Shown here in pieces: positions 45,501 to 54,975 of a DNA stretch of 64,000 nt. Each line of letters starts with the position of its first letter. Position 1 is the stretch's first letter. The notes beneath the pieces are model-generated. The model did no database searches. It worked only from the letters and a program-made list of their open reading frames with translations, and had not been told where the DNA came from. Origin of the DNA: Halocaridina rubra (lineage: Eukaryota > Arthropoda > Malacostraca > Decapoda > Atyidae); the NCBI GenBank assembly GCA_037179515.1, contig JAXCGZ010009475.1, positions 135,371 through 199,370 of the forward strand. Reading direction: 5' to 3'. A program made the translations under genes and the position numbers.

Positions 45501-48500
45501 TGCCCATTTTCTCCTTAACCTTCATTTCAAAGACTTGTTCCATTTCAGCTTCCATTTTCTTCATACGATTTGTGTGTTCTGCCTTCTCTTCTTCCATCTG
45601 AGCAAGGGGATTCCTACAGAATTTGAAAAAAAAACATTAAATATACATATAACCTGTTCATTATGTCACACTATTCAGAATAGCATTTACGGATTTAGAA
45701 CTACCCATAGCGATATGACACCTCATATAAAAAAAATGAATAAAAATATACCCTCAAACACAAGCTAATAATAATCAACATATGATCTGAAACCACGCTG
45801 ATGCTACTAAAACTAAGAAAACATTAAAATGTTCTCTGCTCTGCAAATATCTGTGTTCAGGAGAATACCCTGTTGCAAGAATTGTAAGATATTCATATAT
45901 CAGTAAAAATATACATTGTTTCTATTACCCTAGGTTATTTGCATCTACATTAGCATAAATTTTGTTGAAAGAACCTTGGATATTCATCTTTCTCAGCAAG
46001 AGTATATGATTTTTCAAGAACATGAGGACATTTACACAAGTGCAAATCATATTGCAAGAATCAAAGGAAATTTAAGGTTCATGATACGGCAAAGTATTTA
46101 TATCTTCTATCATAATATGACCTCTAATGAATGTGTGCTTTGACTCGGCCACCCCCATTAAAAGGGGGATTGCAATCATATTATATACGTATGTAAAATT
46201 AATAAAAAAATTCATCTGACTCGAATACCATACATTAATATGGTGGTGAGACTAAAAAATTGCAAAATTTCTTCTATCAGAAGTTATGAAATATTGAAAT
46301 CATGAGTTGTTCAAACCACGTAACTAAATAAACAAAAGCGAATTTTTAAGTCACCACTAATCTTCATTTGCAGGGGTGGAAAACGACTAGTTGAACCCTA
46401 GGGTTTAGGCTGGATGCCATTCCTAATGCTCCACAGTGGTATCGAACCCTCGCTTGTCACTTTCAAACTTCCACACGCTACCACTTAACTACCGTGCCCC
46501 ACATGTGACTGAATAAAATTTAAGCCAAGTACTGTACTGTACTTGCAGGCAAAAATAATAATAATATGCTTGAAAATTACATAAAATACAAATGGTAAGC
46601 AACAGATTAGAACTTTTATTTTCATTGGTGCTGAAAAGGAAAAGGCATTAGAATTTCAGCTATACTGAGAATATTTGGCTAAATTAATTTATGAAAATAT
46701 AATTCATACAGTAAAACAACTCTTTGCCTCCTGTAAATTTTCACACTAAAATTACAGAATTGATTTTTTGTAGTCTCAGTCATTTATAAATCTAACTACA
46801 AATCAACATTCCCCCTTGTAAGGGATGTGTATGAGTCACTGTATAATGGGAAAAAATTACAAAGGGAAGGGAATCCTAGTTCATCACTCCACCTATTAGT
46901 CAAGTTTTATGACAAGCTGGGGAGCATAGTGTTATTTTTGTTTCCTGATCAGGACAGAGAAAGAACAAAATGCAGAGTAAGAAAGAGACACTGGACTATG
47001 GGATGCAGAGGATGCTTATATTGCATCTTGTCCCGTTTCCAAGGAGAGAGAGGAAAATGCTAAGTAAGAGAGAAAGAAAAATATGAGCTATGGGAGGTTG
47101 CAAAGAAATAGAGAAAAAACATATGAGCTATGGAAGGAAGAGGATGCCCAAAATGCCACTTCAGTAAATACTTTTTGTTTGTTTGTTTGTAAACACAGAC
47201 AGGCTGGAGCTGGGGAATCAAAGGTGCATGCCCTTACTAATGCCCCATGGTAGGTTTAAAAACGGGTTTGTCACTTCCTGAGTTGAGCACACTAAGCATT
47301 GCTTTTACTTTACACGCAAGAATACATAGCCTTTACGAAATGGACTCTCTTACCAAACTGTCACACATGTGTTCAGAGTCCTTTGGGAGCATGGAGGGCT
47401 AAATCAAAATTTCAAATGAGAGAGTGAGGTAAAAAAAAAAAAGCTTTCTTCATGCAACATTGATTAAGTTCATGCAAAAGCTTCTTCCATCTTCCAAGTG
47501 CCCTCCAAATGTTGACATAAGGAAATGAAGGATTTCCATAATTCATATATGGAATATTTACTTCTATAATGTCTATACAAAAGTTTCCAGTTCATACTAG
47601 AGTCAGAAAAGAAATTTTGATTAGTATTACTGTCAAATATTATAGTAACTGTTTAGTAATATCAACAATACTGTCAAATTTCACTGTATCTATTAGTAAT
47701 ATCAGAAGTGCAGTGGTAACAGCACTCAACTTGGAAATTGACAAATCAGTGTTCGATCTCACTGTGGAGCATTAGGGAGGATAACCAGCCTTAATTTCCC
47801 AACTCCAACCTGTCTAAGTCCATTCTAATTCAAATGGGGATTAATAGTGAAACATAAATTAGCACAGAAATGACACAGTATTGCAAGGCAAGAGATAAGT
47901 CTATTAAATTTTCAAACCTAATATTTTAGGTGAAAAAAAAATATTCAGGGGTACAATTCAGTACTGTAATACTGCTATTCTCAGTGAAAACATAATTCTT
48001 CTGGCTAACATGACAAATGAAAATGCTAAACTATAATGGGAAACAGAACAATTAGGTAGAGAGACCACCGCCAAAACAGTAAGGTCTTGGTGTACATACA
48101 AAGATCATCTCATATATAAGGAAAAATACTTAAAAAAGTACGTATGCACACAAGTTTTTAATTGCTCTTCTTATAATATGCCTTAGTTATTCTTATAAAC
48201 TAAAACATTAACTTGAAAATTCGGATCTTGTAAAGAAGAGTAACCCAAGGGTGCTCCAGGGTCAACAAACCTAACAATTTACGGAGTTATTTAATTTTAC
48301 ATGAGTTTCTGGGATAAAACATCTTTACAAGATTCAAAAATTCTTGATCTGATACTGAAAACTAAGAGTATTGATGCATCGTACCTGTGCTAATCCACTG
48401 GTGCGCAACAAGGGATATCAAGACAAAGTGACAGTAAATACTGAAGGAATATAAAAAACTCACCTATTGGCCAATTTTAGTTTTCCCTCGGATCCAGAGA

Positions 48501-51500
48501 AGCCACCTAACTTTCTACAACGGTAGTTTTCATAGTGAACATTATTCGTGACATCCTTTAGATCTTGCATGTGTGTGCGAATCAACATATTGCGAAGGGG
48601 GATGAAGTCACAGTGTTCCATATTTTCAACTGGAAGAAATATAGCATTTCAATTCTTTTATAATCTAGTACAAGAAAATATTATCTTATATAAGGGGGAT
48701 CAACTCATAGCGTTCCCTATATTCAACTGTTATTAATATAGCATTGCAGCTATTTTATGAAATACAAAAATACCATCATATGACATGTGGGCGATGAAGT
48801 CATAATGTTTCATACTTTAAACCGGAATTATTATGACATTCCAGCTATTTTATGACACAAGAAAATAGTATCATATTCTTAATTATAAGTACCCACATAA
48901 TCCAACGGCTACTTAACTTTATAAGCAATACAATCTTAAGAGATACACAGCATGCTAAACTAAAGCAAACTAAAAAAAAAAAATTATCTTCAGTTAACAA
49001 GAATATAAAATAAAATAGCTTAATAAAAGTGGTAAACAGATTAGGTACATAATATGATGTAGTTTTTACTTCTGAAGACTAAGCAGTATATTACATTTAC
49101 TAAATATATATCATTCTCTAGTTATATACTGACTTTTCTAATTTATGACGATAATATATTTTAAGGAAAATCTTACCTTCAACTATCCCCCAAGGATACT
49201 TTCGGCCTCTAACTTTTTTTCCATCAACTTCAACAATTGTATTTGAGCCAACGACAGCAAATGGTACCCTCTGCTTCATTTTCATTGCTGAGGTGTCAGT
49301 CTCTTCTTCTGGAAACTCATATATCTTTATCTTGTGTTGTGCAATTTCGTTAAGTACCTGAGAGAAAACTCATATAAGAATACATTCTGTTCCTTTGCAA
49401 TGGCTTTAGTAAAATGACAAATTGACATTCTGCACTTTCATTCTACAAATCTATATGGGGGACTGCAGTACTGCAGTGGTTAGAGAGCTCAACTTGGGAA
49501 GTGACAAACCAGCGTTCGAGATCTCAGCGGGGAGTTTGGAAAGGTATCCAGCCTAATCCTTAGCTCAAACTTGTCTGTGTCTACCCCTATGCAAAAGGGG
49601 TTAATAGGGATATATAAAATGGCAAATATTTTAGAAACTTGCATATACTCAGTGCTGTGCAATTTAAATATTACACCACAACGATATTGGGGCCTATAAA
49701 ACATATATACATGAAAAAGGAATGATTGCATACCTGCTTTTTTAAGTGCTGGCATTCATCAGGTGTTAGTGTGTCAGCTTTTGATATGACGGGAATTATG
49801 TTAACTTTATCATGAAGCCGTCTCATAAATTCTACATCTAAAGGTTTAAGGCCATGACCCGATGGGGCAATAAAATAAAGACAACAGTGTACCTGAGGAA
49901 AAGGAATTTCATTATAAAAAGCAAATGTAAAATAAAAACTTAAATTGTATTAATAAGGAACTCCAAAGTAAAAGGTCAATATATAAGAGAAACTGCAGTT
50001 GTAAGAATAAGGAATTCCTAAATGAAAAGTCAGTTTATAAGAAAATTTAAATAAAAAGTTAATATATAATAGAAACCAGTAAGTATAGGGAATTCCTAGA
50101 TCAAGAGTCAATATTAAAGAGAAACTTAAGCTCAAGGAATATGGAGTTCTTAAATAAATAGTCCTTATAAAATCGAAACTTCTGAAGGAATATGGAGTTC
50201 TTAAATAAATAGTCATTATAAAATCGAAACTTCAGTTGTCTAAATAAGGAATTCATAAGAATAAAGTTAATATAAAATCGAAACTTCAGTTGGATGCATA
50301 AATATATACAACATCAAATTATGACTACCCTGTGCCAATGCATGTAAGTACGTACATATCTCATTATATAATATGAAAATAAAGTTTTGAACAAGTTTAT
50401 GAACTCATTTCTTATCAGAGAGGCATAAAAAGTTTTACATATGCTAAAAACATTCAACATCTGGAATTAAAATTAGGGCATTTGATAATGTATCCTATTG
50501 TGAAACTAAAAGGTTAACAATAACACTACAGTCTTCTCTTAAAGAAAAAGGAAGATGAATATCAAAATTAAAACAAAAACTGAGATAATGCACTTACTCT
50601 ACTATCACTAATTTGCGTCCTATTGACTCGGGATTCGCAGTTGAGGTATTCTTCATATTTACTTTCCACATAATCTGTTACTGGTTGCCAACTGGGGACA
50701 GAAGGAAAATATAAAGACTCAGGATGAAAGTTGTCATAGCTTACATAAAGAATTCGAACCGATGGTACAGAATTACAACAAATATAGATATGAGGAGAGA
50801 ATACCAGAGTTAGGAATGAGGGGAGCAGATCGTGAATAGGTGACACGGGCCAAAGGGATTTCTTGCACCTGCTAGCAAAGTAAACTGGGACAGTTGGGTG
50901 TGGGGGGGCTGCTATGAAATGAAATGGCTGAAGTAAATCAGCTGCGAATGTCAGGCCTTACAGCAGAAATACCTTGCACTCTTTCCCTAATGATGACCCA
51001 AGCAGGGAGGTGGGGGAAATCCTAGCAGGCCTCTATCCCAAGTAAGTGCTCATACATTGTCATTTCTAATTGGGATAATAAGGAGAAAGTAGTGATGCTC
51101 CTTGTGTGGTAGCCCTGTTAACTCAGCAGGCTAAAGGTAGACAGCATTATATGTGTGAGGCGTGGTAATATGTGAAATTGTAACTGTTATGAAATTCCTC
51201 CGAAATTGTTTATGTCTGAGGCTAATGTCATTCCCTAGCTCAGACGAGTTACTGTATATTTTGGTGGATAAGACACCTAAATCATCAAAAAAACACCCCA
51301 AACCCAGGAGTCGTCTTTAGCAATTACAAAAATAGTGGCCTTAGAATTCTACTCAAAATACCACCCTATAAAAAATTTTGGCAATAGTTCAGTTCACCTA
51401 CAGAGTCCAACATGGTATAGTACACAAATAGTGAGGGTTATTGTGGTTTTAAAGGCTTCAATGGTCTCCTGTGTCCCTAGCCTACATGGGGTTAGGTACG

Positions 51501-52891
51501 AATTACATGTATGGTGAAGGTCCATGATGACCTCGTAAAAATCCATCAAAATCACTACCTTAATTGTCTGTGGTAGTAAACTCACCAAGCACATCTTGGG
51601 TCTCACTGTTTACAATGCTGTCAAGGGTCCTAGTCTAAATCCTGTGAGTCGGCATCAGCATCAGTGTACCACAATAAATCATCCTCTGTACCATCAGTGC
51701 ATTAGAGATAACGCATTCTTTGAAAGACTTTATTAGTTTCTACTTCCACTTGATCCCATGATTACAATTTGATAAAAAAAATTAAATTGGTTAGGACAGA
51801 AGCTGGCAACAGGCTAAACCGTGGATGCCTTTGTAACTCGGTCCACATGACACCATACGTACGGTAAGTAAGCAAATCGGTAATCGAAATAGGTTAAACT
51901 AACAATTACCAGACAGACGATAGTTTACATACAGTATTTACCTCAAACCTCAAAGATAACCTACTGACAATTCAAATGATTTAAAGGTAATACTTCTCTC
52001 ATTAATTATTCTGGCCACCTTGTCAAACTACACTCTCTTTATAAGGCGACCAGTTGATGTAATGATATAAAAAAGTACAGTACCTTAAAATTTTTCTAAT
52101 TGTTCTCTTTAATGAGCTTTCCTTACAAAATTATAAATAACATCAACTTTTACAGACTGCATAAGCAAAAAAGCTCTCTAATACTTTTTAGTGCTCCTTG
52201 AATAACCAAGAAGAGATATGGAAACCTATCATGAAAAATCAAGTCTCCACAATCCTTACCAATCACTATTATCAACAGCATCGCCAAACCCAGGAGTGTC
52301 GACTACTGTGAGCATCAAATTCACACCATTTTCCTTCAACAGCACTTTTGTAGTCTCTACCTGAAAATATTAAAACAAAACAATCAAAATCAAAAAGATT
52401 CTTCTGCAAAACATAGTACAAAATTAAGAGAAAATGGAGAATACTGTAAGTCTGTCTCATATAGATGTATTCATTTACTGACATCAATAACTTAATATTA
52501 TGCAATTTGAGAAATCACTTCAGACCAGGTCATAAAGAGTAAAGCAAGTTTTCATTCCTTTAAAATCTATAAAGAAATTTATCATTTCCCCCTCCTCATA
52601 AATAGGGAAATATTACAGTCTAGCAATAGCATTATACAACATGAAAAGAATAGATGTAGTACAGCAATACTACATGTCTATATCCACCCCCATTCAAATG
52701 GTGACTAACTGTGATACATAAAACGGTGCATTACTACAGAATATAAATAATACAACAGATGATTTGCTGAAAACTTTTACTTACAGCTACAGTTTTTTTG
52801 ACTCGATGCGATGGTCCTGGATGATCGTTGGAATATACGTCAGAGAGAAACATGGAGTTTATGAGCGTGCTTTTGCCTAAGCCACTTTCCC
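32368..52891 (-). CDS. SEPTIN7: Group-7 septin (SEPTIN7 / peanut-like), 5' end outside window
   Basis: A GTP-binding cytoskeletal protein. Septin 7-type subunits are core members of the septin hetero-oligomers used in cytokinesis and cortex organisation. Exons in transcript order: 52785-52891, 52260-52360, 50598-50691, 49734-49892, 49177-49357, 48464-48629, 45478-45613, 43639-43802, 32368-32416. The joined length is 1157 nt, in frame, ending TAA, and encodes 384 residues plus a split first codon. Visible elements: P-loop GESGLGKST, switch II DTPGFGD, G4 SKAD, the septin unique element ([32 protein letters not shown]), a C-terminal coiled coil rich in Glu/Lys/Met and a basic terminus KKKKGLF. 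The order and near identity to human septin 7, including the NPLAQMEEE start of the coiled coil, support group 7 over groups 2, 3 and 6. The N-terminal exon was not found between 52892 and 64000. Confidence 0.95.
32553..32690. repeat. Family G dispersed repeat
   Basis: GATCTTGTAAAGAAGAGCAA and 'cctaacaatttatggggtta' also occur at 48224-48315 in the same order and spacing. A weaker match is at 39783-39845. Class unknown. Confidence 0.6.
33108..33165 (-). mobile_element. S1 SINE 3' fragment
   Basis: Reverse-oriented S1 end: 'ttaatccccattgtaatggg' and 'gacacagacggattggag'. Confidence 0.6.
33165..37725. other. Septin last intron, mostly unique AT-rich sequence
   Basis: Apart from a D-tail fragment (34264-34325) and a 20-base direct duplication near 34462-34500, I see no gene, SINE or satellite in this stretch. 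Confidence 0.4.
34264..34325 (-). mobile_element. Family D tail fragment
   Basis: Reverse of the D tail: 'atcccctttgtaagggga' followed by 'aaagcacacac'. Confidence 0.5.
37728..37915 (-). mobile_element. S2 SINE, full length (minus)
   Basis: On the minus strand: a tRNA-like head with A box TGGCAAAGCGGTAGCATC, a B-box-like GGTTCGTGCCCC, then the body with 'aggttagcaagggcatgc', 'atctgccaaaacaagtcc' and the end at 'gtccgtgacgtaat'. No clear target duplication. Confidence 0.8.
37990..38610 (+). pseudogene. LINE C-terminal remnant (second family)
   Basis: Plus-strand reading: [35 protein letters not shown], then a 'PLARL' and stop, recalling the thumb and post-RT region of Jockey-type elements (Trp.P...KTQ...LQ..QNK). 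Frameshifts and stops follow. It differs in sequence from the LINE at 40850. Confidence 0.55.
39010..39175 (+). mobile_element. Family E retroelement tail
   Basis: CTGCTGGAACCATCTGGTTA, then 'accagctggtctcgttgatt', ending in imperfect (AAT)n. Same layout as 8500-8660 and 40590-40745. Confidence 0.65.
39612..39695 (-). mobile_element. Family D tail fragment
   Basis: Reverse of a D tail: 'aatcccctttctaagggc' preceded by a TACCTACCTACATATG run. Confidence 0.4.
40590..40745 (+). mobile_element. Family E retroelement tail with (AAT)n
   Basis: 'cccctgctgaaaccatctag', then 'gatgggcttgttgcttat', ending in about 15 AAT units (40701-40745). Confidence 0.65.
40850..42040 (+). pseudogene. Jockey/CR1-like LINE: reverse transcriptase remnant and 3' tail
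   Basis: Reading frames give [20 protein letters not shown] (fingers/palm region), a [10 protein letters not shown] piece after a frameshift, then '[17 protein letters not shown]', and at the C-terminus [14 protein letters not shown] then a stop near 41866. The 3' tail continues to about 42035 with 'ttggtgcccaggcctgatga'. The YADD-type catalytic box is damaged and the element is dead. It sits in the last septin intron, opposite to the gene. Confidence 0.75.
42040..42082. repeat. (GT)n and (CT)n microsatellite
   Basis: GT run then CT run directly after the LINE 3' tail. Confidence 0.9.
42521..42574. repeat. (AT)n microsatellite
   Basis: Two AT blocks separated by a single CTAT break. Confidence 0.95.
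43243..43310 (-). mobile_element. S1 SINE 3' fragment
   Basis: Reverse-oriented S1 end: 'tgccattttatgtgactatt', 'aatcccaatttgaaacgggg'. Confidence 0.6.
43432..43620 (-). mobile_element. Family D repeat, 3' half (minus)
   Basis: Reverse-oriented D tail and body: 'attcccctttgtaagaggga', 'ctcaatcactctgcttag', 'ttgccacaattcac', 'accctgcttgagttaccc' and 'gtgggcaaggctcttctgg'. It ends about 10 bases from the septin donor at 43638. Confidence 0.68.
43639..43802 (-). CDS. SEPTIN7: Septin exon, coiled coil end
   Basis: Encodes [20 protein letters not shown] and a further helix ending [14 protein letters not shown]. The donor GTGAGT follows GA in phase 2, so unspliced reading gives GAG then TGA at 43637-43635. 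A family D repeat copy ends about 10 bases from this donor on the intron side. Confidence 0.93.
44779..44998. mobile_element. Tigger-like MITE, deleted copy
   Basis: Flanked by TA on both sides (44777-44778, 44999-45000). The right end 'cataagttgggcagtgtctg' and the inner 'atgttttatgtagtagttaa' match the copy at 5728-6029. The left third is shortened. Confidence 0.6.
45083..45191. repeat. 37 bp minisatellite, 3 copies
   Basis: AACAA(T/A)TGCAGT starts at 45091, 45128 and 45165, exactly 37 bases apart, each followed by a T run and 'ccaagaagtaag'. Septin intron. Confidence 0.9.
45478..45613 (-). CDS. SEPTIN7: Septin exon, coiled coil start
   Basis: Encodes [20 protein letters not shown] and [19 protein letters not shown], a heptad-like Glu/Lys/Met helix used for septin pairing. 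Acceptor TCTGTAG, donor GTAAGC. Confidence 0.95.
46125..46196 (+). mobile_element. Family D tail
   Basis: 'gaatgtgtgctttgactcgg', 'ccacccccattaaaaggggg' and an ending with TATACGTATGTA. Confidence 0.65.
46345..46503 (-). mobile_element. S1 SINE, diverged (minus)
   Basis: Reverse complement: 'ggctggatgccattcctaat' (plus-strand text), 'atcgaaccctcgcttgtcac' and a head ending GCTACCACTTAACTACCGTG. Confidence 0.72.
47193..47300 (-). mobile_element. S1 SINE (minus, partial)
   Basis: 'acacagacaggctggagctg', 'catgcccttactaatgcccc' and 'tttgtcacttcctgagttga'. Both ends are eroded. Confidence 0.7.
47703..47870 (+). mobile_element. S1 SINE
   Basis: 'gcagtggtaacagcactcaa', 'cttggaaattgacaaa', a B-box-like GTTCGATCTCAC, 'ttaatttcccaactccaacc' and 'caaatggggattaatagtga'. 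Confidence 0.8.
48224..48315. repeat. Family G dispersed repeat
   Basis: Second copy, with GATCTTGTAAAGAAGAGTAA and 'cctaacaatttacggagtta'. Septin intron. Confidence 0.6.
48464..48629 (-). CDS. SEPTIN7: Septin exon, septin unique element
   Basis: Encodes [20 protein letters not shown] and [17 protein letters not shown], the most conserved septin-specific block, then a variable Gly/Ser loop ahead of the coiled coil. Donor GTGAGT. Confidence 0.96.
49177..49357 (-). CDS. SEPTIN7: Septin exon, end of G domain
   Basis: Encodes [37 protein letters not shown] and [11 protein letters not shown], the G5 area and the start of the septin unique element. Donor GTAAGA, leaves in phase 1. Confidence 0.96.
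49455..49625 (+). mobile_element. S1 SINE
   Basis: GGGGGACTGCAGTACTGCAG, 'tggttagagagctcaactt', 'gggaagtgacaaaccagc', GTTCGAGATCTC, 'tatccagcctaatccttag' and an end at AAATGGCAAAT. Septin intron. Confidence 0.82.
49734..49892 (-). CDS. SEPTIN7: Septin exon with G4
   Basis: Encodes [19 protein letters not shown] and [22 protein letters not shown] is the guanine-specificity motif (xKxD). Phase 0 at both ends. Donor GTATGC. Confidence 0.96.
49953..50292. repeat. Degenerate ~50 bp tandem repeat, about six units
   Basis: Each unit has 'aaggaattc' or 'ggagttctt', then 'agt(c/t)aatataa' and 'gaaactt.ag'. The last two full units are nearly identical (TTAAATAAATAGTC(C/A)TTATA). Septin intron. Confidence 0.7.
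50598..50691 (-). CDS. SEPTIN7: Septin exon, G-domain middle
   Basis: Encodes [20 protein letters not shown] and [11 protein letters not shown], the helix and loop between G3 and G4 that are typical of septins. Donor GTAAGT. Confidence 0.95.
50795..51050 (+). mobile_element. Family D repeat, 5' part
   Basis: 'ccaaagggatttcttgcacc', 'tgctagcaaagtaaactggg', 'acagttgggtgtggggg', 'gatgacccaagcagggaggt'. The tail is missing; the copy fades after 'tctatcccaagtaagtg'. Confidence 0.68.
52260..52360 (-). CDS. SEPTIN7: Septin exon with switch II
   Basis: Encodes [20 protein letters not shown] and [13 protein letters not shown]. The DTPG motif contacts the gamma phosphate. Donor GTAAGG, leaves in phase 2. 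Confidence 0.96.
52674..52732 (+). mobile_element. S1 SINE 3' fragment
   Basis: 'ctatatccacccccattcaa', 'atggtgactaactgtgatac' and 'ataaaacggtgc'. It lies about 50 bases from the P-loop exon donor. Confidence 0.55.
52785..52891 (-). CDS. SEPTIN7: Septin exon with P-loop (first visible)
   Basis: Encodes [20 protein letters not shown] (G1/P-loop) and [13 protein letters not shown]. The acceptor TTTACAG on the minus strand lies right of 52891, and the first codon is completed by one base from a missing upstream exon. Donor GTAAGT. Confidence 0.96.
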
Positions 52892-53002
52892 CTGTAAATA
52901 TAAGAAAAAAATATAATGAACATATTTTACTCTTTTAACTGACAATCTTTACTCTAAATCATATAATGTACTGAGAATTTTCATGTAGTATAATTTCTTG
53001 GT

Positions 53003-53118
53003 TGGGATAAACTAGCTGCAGCTGTCAAGCCTCAAGGTAGATGCTTGCCCACTTACATTGTGGATGACCCAATAAGGGTGTTGGTGGTGGAGGTAATTAT
53101 GGCAGTCCTTTATCTTTT
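53003..53118 (+). mobile_element. Family D repeat, middle part
   Basis: 'gctgtcaagcctcaaggtag', 'gatgcttgcccacttac', 'gatgacccaataagggtg' and 'attatggcagtcctttatc', where it is interrupted by a LINE tail. The rest resumes at 53372. Confidence 0.65.
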
Positions 53119-53124
53119 TTTTTT

Positions 53125-53345
53125 TCTTTTATGATTGTGACACCAGGACGGGCCAAAAAAAAAAAAATAAAATTAAACAGCCCCCATCGAGCCTGGGCAC
53201 GAAGAATACATTAAGTAAAATGTAACAGAGATGGAAAGTGTAATGACTTGTCAGAAGTGAAGGGATAATGAGAGGTGTGTAATGAATATCCAAGAATATT
53301 CAGTGTCGATGTAGGCATAAAATATAACCGTAACTGAAGGAAGAC
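53125..53345 (-). mobile_element. LINE 3' tail (minus), inside family D copy
   Basis: 'ttatgattgtgacaccagga', an A-rich run, 'cgagcctgggcacgaag' and an 'acagagatgg' block, then 'tgacttgtcagaagtgaagg', also found near 59751-59900. It splits the D copy on either side. Confidence 0.65.
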
Positions 53346-53371
53346 TTAACGTCGAACTGTCCTGTCAAGGG

Positions 53372-53690
53372 AGCTAAGAGGAGTGATCAAGGTATATTAG
53401 CTTCTGGTGTCCTTTATCTCAAGGGACCTAAGAAGAGTGATCAAGGTATATTAGCATCTAGTGTCCTTTATCTCAAGGGAGCTAAGAGGAGTGATCAAGG
53501 TATATTAGCTTCTGGTGTCCTTTATCTCAAGGGAGCTAAGAGGAGTGATCAAGGTATATTAGCTTCTGGTGTCCTTTATCTCAAGGGAGCTAAGAGGAGT
53601 GATCAAGGTACATTAGCTTCTGGTGAATGTGTGCACAGGAACTTGGCCTATCAACTTAACGAGAAGGATTAAGGCCACTGTATGAGTACA
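53372..53690 (+). repeat. Family D end with 54 bp tandem, 5 copies
   Basis: Five copies of the D segment (G/C)GGAGCTAAGAGGAGTGATC and 'aaggtatattagcttctggt', separated by 'gtcctttatctcaa'. The last copy continues into the usual D end 'gaatgtgtgcacaggaactt'. Copies 1, 3 and 4 are nearly identical; copy 2 has several changes. Confidence 0.85.
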
Positions 53691-53956
53691 GTGTGTATGT
53701 ATTGATAGTATAATAACACAAGTATTTTTATTCTTTCCACACACTATGTACAAGAATTAGAAATATACTGGAAAGCTCTCTGCAATATCCCAATAAAATA
53801 TCTACTAAAAACTAATTACATAACTTAAATTCTTCCATAAATTAAATATAAAACAGCATTATTTACTTGGTACATTCTAAACTTTACATGTGATGTATGA
53901 CAAAATATGTGCAATAGGTTCATGTGTCCATTGGACACGCGGGATAAGACTTTTGT

Positions 53957-54181
53957 GGTCTCAATCCGCAGTTCCGGTTTTACGTCACGGACTCCCTTTT
54001 CTACCAAGGGCTAAGACGGTTGCCTTCTTGCTAAGGACTTGTTTTGGCAAATGTAATCATTACCCTGAGTGCATACCCTTGCTAACCTCAGACCATGACG
54101 GGGCGCGAACCCTCGACCTGACGTCTCAGAGTCGCAGATGCTACCACTTGAGCCACGGTGACTACGGTCTCAATCCGTAGT
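53957..54181 (-). mobile_element. S2 SINE with target-site duplication (minus)
   Basis: Element 53973-54165. Flanks GGTCTCAATCCG(C/T)AGT at 53957-53972 and 54166-54181 form a 16 bp duplication with one mismatch. On the minus strand the head is GTAGTCACCGTGGCTCAAGT then GGTAGCATC (A box), and the B box is GGGTTCGCGCCCC. Confidence 0.85.
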
Positions 54182-54407
54182 CACGTGTATATTTGGCACT
54201 TTCTCTGGTTTAAAAAAAAATTTAATTTTGTCTTTGATAGTACAGTATTTCTTAAATCTTTCTCTACGAATATTGTTGCATTATATATTGATTTAGACAA
54301 ATGTATCTTGAACAAAAATGCATTCAATGGATGCAAATGAACTCTCGCATGGCTTAAGTTGGTTATGGCAATATAAACTAAGGCGAAAATGAACTATGAT
54401 GAGGAAT

Positions 54408-54462
54408 ACTGTAATAATAATAATAATAATAGTAATAGTAATAATAATAACAATAATAATTT
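54408..54462. repeat. (AAT)n microsatellite, imperfect
   Basis: About eighteen AAT-like units with AGT and ACA variants. Confidence 0.85.
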
Positions 54463-54733
54463 TCGTAATTAAGAAATCTATATTCGAATTTAAGGTAGTA
54501 TATACTTTCATCCAGAAATGTAAGAATGGGAAAACAAAATATTTTTGTAATGACAATGACTTCACAGGGGTGTCTGATGGAAAGTGGGAGAAGGGAGGAA
54601 ACATGGGGGGGGGGATGACGAGAGGAAGCAATGCAGACATATTCGTGGAGTGAGTGGGGGAGGAAGGGGGAGGAGTCTCCGAGGAGAAGACGGAATTGAA
54701 AGTAGTAGTCGACGGTTTACAGAAAGAAGAAAG

Positions 54734-54975
54734 CATATGGGATGACTTCACTGTGATTGATGATTCGGTTTTACGTCACGAACTCCCTTTTCTACTAAGG
54801 GCTAGGACGGTTGCCTTCTTACGAAGGACTTGTTCTGGCAGATGTAATCGTTACCCTGAGTGTATGCCCTTACTAACCTCAGTCCGTGACGGGGCGCGAA
54901 CCCTCGACCTGCCGCTTCAGAGTCGCAGACGCTACCATTTTGCCACGGAGACTACATATGGGATGACTTCACTGT
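54734..54975 (-). mobile_element. S2 SINE with perfect 21 bp target duplication (minus)
   Basis: Element 54755-54954. The flanks 54734-54754 and 54955-54975 are identical over 21 bases (starting CATATGGGATG and ending TTCACTGT). The head and B box are as in the copy at 53973. The identical flanks suggest a young insertion. Confidence 0.9.

Noticed and set aside
53372..53690. CRISPR-like direct repeat array
   Set aside because: The five units are contiguous copies of a transposon segment with no variable spacers, in a eukaryotic intron.
54293..54751. 152-residue frame on the minus strand
   Set aside because: It includes an AAT microsatellite read as Ile repeats and low-complexity Pro/Ser. 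No homology is recognised and no splice or promoter context supports it.
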